Positions 7,443-10,125 of a stretch of DNA of 10,125 nt are shown one piece after another. Location: positions 1-10,125 of the forward strand of contig JAZRDX010000036.1 of the NCBI GenBank assembly GCA_045660565.1, written 5' to 3'. The notes under the pieces were generated by a model. It saw only the letters and a program-made list of their open reading frames with translations, did no database searches and was not told the DNA's origin. The position numbers and the translations under genes are program-made. The DNA is from SIG673 sp045660565. GTDB lineage: Bacteria; Bacillota; Clostridia; Oscillospirales; CAG-272. The first letter of the stretch is position 1, and each line of letters starts with the position of its first letter.

Positions 7443-8450
7443 TCATTTTTCTTCGTCAAGCTTTATATCGGAAAGCGGATTTTCCATCATTGCATTTTTC
7501 ATACTCTCGTCGCTAACGTGAGTGTATATCTGTGTGGTATTAAGCTGCTCGTGTCCGAGAATATCCTTTAAAACCCTTACGTCAACCTTTCCCGTTCTGT
7601 ACATAAGGGTTGCCGCGGTGTGGCGAAGCTTATGCGTTGAATAGTGTTTGTTTTCAAGCCCCGCCTCGCTCAGATATTTTTTAACCAGCCACTGAACCGT
7701 TTTTTTACTTATCCTGTTATGCTGACGGGAGCTTATAAACAGCGCATTTTTGTCCTTTATTTCGTTATCCGCGTTTCTTATAGGCAGATATTCAAGTATA
7801 GCTTCCTTACATGCGTTATTTAAATAGATCATTCTTTCCTTAGAACCCTTACCAAGTACTCTTACCGAGGTAAATTCTCTGTCGAAATCGGTAATACTCA
7901 GTCCGCAAAGCTCGGAAAGACGCATTCCGCAGTTAAGAAACAGGGTAAGTATTGCAAAGTCCCTTTCCTTAGTTTTTGACGTAGGATCGTTTTTTACCGC
8001 CTTTAAAAGCTCAACCGATTCGTCAAGGGAAAGAAATTTCGGCAGCGGCGCTCTTGCCGACGGCGCGTCAATATCCTTTGCGGGATTATCCTCAAGAACC
8101 TTTACAACAACGGTAAGATACTTAAAAAATGACTTTATTGCGGTAAGCTTTCTGGCTCTTGCGCCCGCCTTGTTGCCTCTTTTATCTGCGGCATAGGTTA
8201 AAAAACCGTATATATGAAGCGGCTTTATTTTCTTCAAAAACAGTGCGTCGATCTCGGAAATATCTACCTTAACGTAGTCCTGCGGCTCGGTTGAAAGCCC
8301 GTCAAGTCTTGCTTTTACGTAGCAGAGAAAGAGCACCAAATCGTTCTGATACTGCTCCACGGTTCTTTCGGAGCGGTTTCTTATTATTCTTATGTATTCC
8401 GAATAGCTTATAAGTAGCTCCGGTGGACTGCACTGCAAATTCTTATGCAT
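7443..8450 (-). CDS. Tyrosine recombinase/integrase (XerC/XerD-like)
   Basis: A 335-residue site-specific recombinase. The N-terminal SAM-like core-binding domain spans about 10-115 (RTVEQYQNDLVLFL at 29-42 is typical). The catalytic domain spans about 135-320 and carries the full set: Arg177 (CGMRLSELCGL), Lys201 (GKGSKERMIYL), His273 and Arg276 (HKLRHTAATLM), His300 (LGHEQLNTTQ) and Tyr309 (IYTHV), the nucleophile. By family knowledge it cuts and rejoins DNA through a phosphotyrosine bond. The length and motifs are close to chromosomal XerC/D proteins, but no phage or transposon genes flank it, so dimer resolution, inversion or a lost element are all open. I start it at the ATG at 8450, which has AAGGAAGG upstream; a longer reading from TTG at 8510 would include the -10 box of its own promoter. 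It is a single-gene transcript with its own promoter and terminator, divergent from the sugar nucleotide operon. Confidence 0.9.
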   Translation of the reverse strand: MHKNLQCSPPELLISYSEYIRIIRNRSERTVEQYQNDLVLFLCYVKARLDGLSTEPQDYVKVDISEIDALFLKKIKPLHIYGFLTYAADKRGNKAGARARKLTAIKSFFKYLTVVVKVLEDNPAKDIDAPSARAPLPKFLSLDESVELLKAVKNDPTSKTKERDFAILTLFLNCGMRLSELCGLSITDFDREFTSVRVLGKGSKERMIYLNNACKEAILEYLPIRNADNEIKDKNALFISSRQHNRISKKTVQWLVKKYLSEAGLENKHYSTHKLRHTAATLMYRTGKVDVRVLKDILGHEQLNTTQIYTHVSDESMKNAMMENPLSDIKLDEEK

Positions 8451-8498
8451 CGGTCTTTTCCTTCCTTTCCGCAATAATTTCTCATACGAGGTAACATC

Positions 8499-8527
8499 AT
8501 TATAGCACAAAGAAAGTACTAATACAA
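8499..8527 (-). promoter_or_regulatory. Sigma-A-type promoter of the recombinase gene
   Basis: Read on the minus strand, the -35 box TTGTAT (8522-8527) and a perfect TATAAT -10 box (8499-8504) are 17 bases apart. Transcription should begin near 8492, giving a leader of about 42 bases before the ATG at 8450. This placement excludes the upstream TTG at 8510 as a start. Confidence 0.75.
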
Positions 8528-8564
8528 GGATTTTTTGTCGATTTTAAAAAAGATTTTTAATTTA

Positions 8565-8595
8565 TTTTTTGTTTTTAGGCTCAAAAAACGAAAAA
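8565..8595. repeat. A/T-rich inverted repeat in phased A-tracts
   Basis: TTTTTTGTTTTT (8565-8576) pairs with the A-rich arm at 8584-8595, one G-T pair, around the loop AGGCTCA. It lies in a run of T and A tracts from about 8531 to 8595 spaced near 10-11 bases, the spacing that bends DNA. It sits between the two divergent promoters and may act as an UP element or a bend. No T run follows a GC stem, so it is not a terminator. Confidence 0.45.
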
Positions 8596-8631
8596 CGATG
8601 TAAATAAATTGTTAAAAAAACTGTATCCCTA

Positions 8632-8660
8632 TTTCCATTTACCACGTTATATTGTATAAT
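8632..8660 (+). promoter_or_regulatory. Sigma-A-type promoter of the nucleotidyltransferase-kinase operon
   Basis: The -35 box TTTCCA (8632-8637) matches four of six consensus bases, and TATAAT (8655-8660) is a perfect -10, with 17 bases between. Transcription should start near 8667, giving a leader of about 84 bases before the ATG at 8751. Two dyads cover and follow this promoter. Confidence 0.7.
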
Positions 8661-8671
8661 GTAAGGTAATG
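8636..8671. promoter_or_regulatory. Candidate operator: long imperfect dyad over the -10 box
   Basis: The left arm CATTTACCACGTTATA and the right arm TATAATGTAAGGTAATG are inverted copies around a TTG centre, apart from one mismatch and small length differences (a T and a TT). The dyad runs from the -35 edge through the -10 box to the expected start of transcription, where a repressor would block RNA polymerase. Part of the symmetry comes from the TATAAT box itself. I cannot assign it to a known regulator family. A recombination site for the adjacent tyrosine recombinase is a weaker alternative. Confidence 0.45.
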
Positions 8672-8672
8672 C

Positions 8673-8686
8673 TATCGGCACCGATA
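8673..8686. promoter_or_regulatory. Perfect short dyad in the 5' leader, possible second operator
   Basis: TATCGG and CCGATA flank a two-base centre (CA), and another CCGATA copy follows at 8699-8704. The two-base centre is too tight for an RNA hairpin between the adjacent arms, which favours a protein-binding DNA site, though the first arm could pair with the distal copy in RNA. It lies just after the expected transcription start of the nucleotidyltransferase operon. Confidence 0.4.
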
Positions 8687-8750
8687 AAACACCGCGTACC
8701 GATATGCTGCTTAAATACATAAAACATTTAAAACGAAAGGACTTAAAGAT

Positions 8751-9650
8751 ATGACTCTTGTTGTTCTTGCCGCGGGAATGGCTTCCCGTTACGGCGGATT
8801 AAAGCAGATTGACCCCATCACCGAAACCGGTGAATTTATTATAGATTTTTCAATATACGACGCATACAAGGCGGGCTTTGACCGCGTAATTTTTGTAATT
8901 AAAAAGGAACACCTCGAAATATTCAAGGAGACGGTAGGTGTCCGTGCCGAGCGTTACCTTAAGGTTGAGTACGCGTTCCAGGAAATGACCGACGTACCTG
9001 AAAAATATCTTTCTTTAGTTCCCGAAAGACTTAAGCCGTTCGGTACCTCTCATGCGCTTCTCTCCGCGAGAAGCATTATAAAAGATAATTTCGCGGTAAT
9101 CAACGCCGACGACTTCTACGGACGAGACGCATTTGTTCAGCTCGCAAAGCACCTTTCCGCGGCTAAGGCTGCTGATAAATTTGACGTCTGTATGGTTGGC
9201 TACGTTCTAAAAAACACGCTTACAGAAAACGGCTCCGTTTCAAGAGGTGTTTGCGAAACCGATGCAAGCGGAAATCTTGTTGACATCAACGAAAGAACAA
9301 AAATATTCAAAACCGACAGCGGTGCTGAATACGAGGAAAACGGAGTAAGAACCCATCTTTCCCCCGACTCCGTCGTTTCGATGAACTGCTGGGGCTTTAC
9401 TCCCGCGGTATTCGATTACATTTCGGCAGGATTTGAAAAGTTTCTCGCTTCTTCTCCCGATCCCAAAGCCGAATACTATCTGCCCCTTTCCGTTAAGGAA
9501 ATGATAGCAGACGGAAAGGCTGACGTTAAGGTTTACAAGACCGACGCTAAATGGTACGGCGTAACCTACAAGGACGACAAGCCCGCGGTTATGGAAGGTA
9601 TCAAAAAGCTGATAGACGCAGGCATATATCCCACTCCTTTATGGAAATAA
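8751..9650 (+). CDS. Sugar-1-phosphate nucleotidyltransferase (NTP_transferase family)
   Basis: A 299-residue cytoplasmic enzyme of the family that joins a sugar-1-phosphate to an NTP, giving an NDP-sugar and pyrophosphate. The nucleotide-binding signature is LAAGMASRYGGLKQ (6-19), with Arg13 and Lys18 in the expected places; Lys18 is the usual catalytic lysine. FGTSHALLSA (97-106) contacts the base or phosphate in relatives, and NADDFYG (118-124) supplies the metal-binding Asp120/Asp121. The later SMNCWGF (210-216), EYYLPLSVKEMI (241-252) and KWYGVTYKDD (267-276) blocks complete the sugar-binding half. There is no C-terminal left-handed beta-helix, so no acyl- or acetyltransferase domain. 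GAAAGGA sits nine bases before the ATG. It is followed 121 bases later by a NahK-like kinase, likely its pathway partner. The sugar and nucleotide used cannot be read from the sequence; UDP-hexose or UDP-HexNAc formation is a reasonable guess. Confidence 0.82.
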   Translation: MTLVVLAAGMASRYGGLKQIDPITETGEFIIDFSIYDAYKAGFDRVIFVIKKEHLEIFKETVGVRAERYLKVEYAFQEMTDVPEKYLSLVPERLKPFGTSHALLSARSIIKDNFAVINADDFYGRDAFVQLAKHLSAAKAADKFDVCMVGYVLKNTLTENGSVSRGVCETDASGNLVDINERTKIFKTDSGAEYEENGVRTHLSPDSVVSMNCWGFTPAVFDYISAGFEKFLASSPDPKAEYYLPLSVKEMIADGKADVKVYKTDAKWYGVTYKDDKPAVMEGIKKLIDAGIYPTPLWK

Positions 9651-9697
9651 AACAGCAATAACTGTCTATTATCTGTCAAAATCGGTGCATATACCTT

Positions 9698-9723
9698 GTT
9701 TTTTGAATTTCAAATCAAAAAAC
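9698..9723. repeat. A/T-rich inverted repeat between nucleotidyltransferase and kinase genes
   Basis: GTTTTTTGA (9698-9706) pairs with TCAAAAAAC (9715-9723) around an eight-base loop (ATTTCAAA). The stem is nearly all A-T, so it is weak as a terminator. It might slow or process the transcript between the two genes. I see no promoter in the 121-base gap, so the kinase is probably read from the promoter near 8632-8660. Confidence 0.4.
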
Positions 9724-9771
9724 GTTAGTATCAAGCCTACACGCTGACGGAATAAAACGGAGATAAACAAA

Positions 9772-10125
9772 ATGAATACTAAAAAAATAGCCGAAAGCTT
9801 CGGCATTGATTTCGATAATATCACATATAGCGAGTGTACCACGGGACATATAAATTCCACCTTTTTTGTAAAGGCAAACGCTTCTTCCGACGAAGAATAT
9901 GTTTTTCAGAAGGTAAACACCTCGATTTTTAAAAATCCCAACGAGCTTATGTCAAACATATTCAAGGTTACCGAGCACATAAGCAAAAAACACGTCGAAG
10001 AAAACGAGACGTTCGAGAAAACCCTTGTTTTCCTTAAAACGGTAAACGGAGAATACGGATATACCGACGAAAATAACAACTATTGGCGTGTTTACCGCTA
10101 CGTAAACAATACCCATTCTTTAAAC
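9772..10125 (+). CDS. NahK-like sugar 1-kinase (aminoglycoside phosphotransferase fold), 3'-truncated by window
   Basis: The first 118 residues of a gene that continues past the window; the family is about 350-370 residues long. The segment matches the N-lobe of Bifidobacterium N-acetylhexosamine 1-kinase (NahK/LnpB) block by block: GHINSTFFV (25-33, nucleotide-binding loop), YVFQKVNTSIFKNP (43-56, with the lysine-like region of the N-lobe), LMSNIFKVTEHI (59-70) and WRVYRYVNNTHS (105-116). By family knowledge these enzymes phosphorylate the anomeric hydroxyl of GlcNAc, GalNAc or related sugars with ATP. The catalytic HND and DxD motifs lie beyond the window and cannot be checked. CGGAGA lies eight bases upstream of the ATG. 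Directly after a nucleotidyltransferase, it would supply the sugar-1-phosphate that enzyme needs. A different sugar, or another phosphotransferase of the same fold, is possible. Confidence 0.8.
   Translation, partial: MNTKKIAESFGIDFDNITYSECTTGHINSTFFVKANASSDEEYVFQKVNTSIFKNPNELMSNIFKVTEHISKKHVEENETFEKTLVFLKTVNGEYGYTDENNNYWRVYRYVNNTHSLN

Noticed and set aside
8636..8671. dif-like XerC/D recombination site
   Set aside because: The right arm resembles a Gram-positive dif arm, but the left arm and the central spacing do not fit 11-6-11 geometry, and the overlap with a promoter explains the TATA symmetry more simply.

Overview
The window looks like a chromosomal segment of an anaerobic Clostridia-type Firmicute, probably an uncultured gut member of the Oscillospiraceae/Ruminococcaceae sort. 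The reasons are strong AGGAG/AAAGGA ribosome binding sites, mid-range GC, free use of ATA for isoleucine, a DUF4830-like lipid-facing protein, a SpoVB-like flippase and a clostridial XerC/D-like recombinase. The species assignment is inference. Coding density is high and no intergenic stretch exceeds 300 bases.

Left part (1-3904, all +): a Fur-family metal-type repressor, then an SDR oxidoreductase of the D-mannonate oxidoreductase (UxuB/YjmF) kind, a hairpin-rich 136-base leader, and a cytoplasmic GH127/DUF1680-type glycosidase with a C-terminal beta-rich extension, closed by a long rho-independent terminator. The SDR and the glycosidase fit uronate and plant-polysaccharide (pectin/arabinan-like) catabolism.

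Middle part (3991-7248): a small membrane-anchored DUF4830-like protein (+) and a 14-helix-type SpoVB/MOP flippase with a TTG start (+). Converging on the flippase from the other strand is a membrane-anchored protein with the fold signature of D-Ala-D-Ala carboxypeptidases (peptidase S11). In this protein all three catalytic motifs are altered, so it is probably a pseudoenzyme. These three look like cell-envelope genes.

Right part (7389-10125): a complete tyrosine recombinase (-) with its own terminator and a clear sigma-A-type promoter. It is divergent from a sugar-nucleotidyltransferase gene (+), which is followed by the start of a NahK-like sugar 1-kinase running off the window. Kinase plus nucleotidyltransferase suggests salvage of a free sugar to sugar-1-phosphate and then NDP-sugar. 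The 300-base divergent region holds two well-formed promoters, phased A/T tracts, a long imperfect dyad over the -10 box of the sugar operon, and a second perfect 6+6 dyad just downstream. This is the best candidate regulatory site in the window.

I did not find a defence system, CRISPR array, RNA gene, insertion sequence or other obviously undescribed multi-gene system. The strongest items for follow-up are the apparent dead carboxypeptidase homologue and the dyad-covered promoter of the kinase/nucleotidyltransferase operon.
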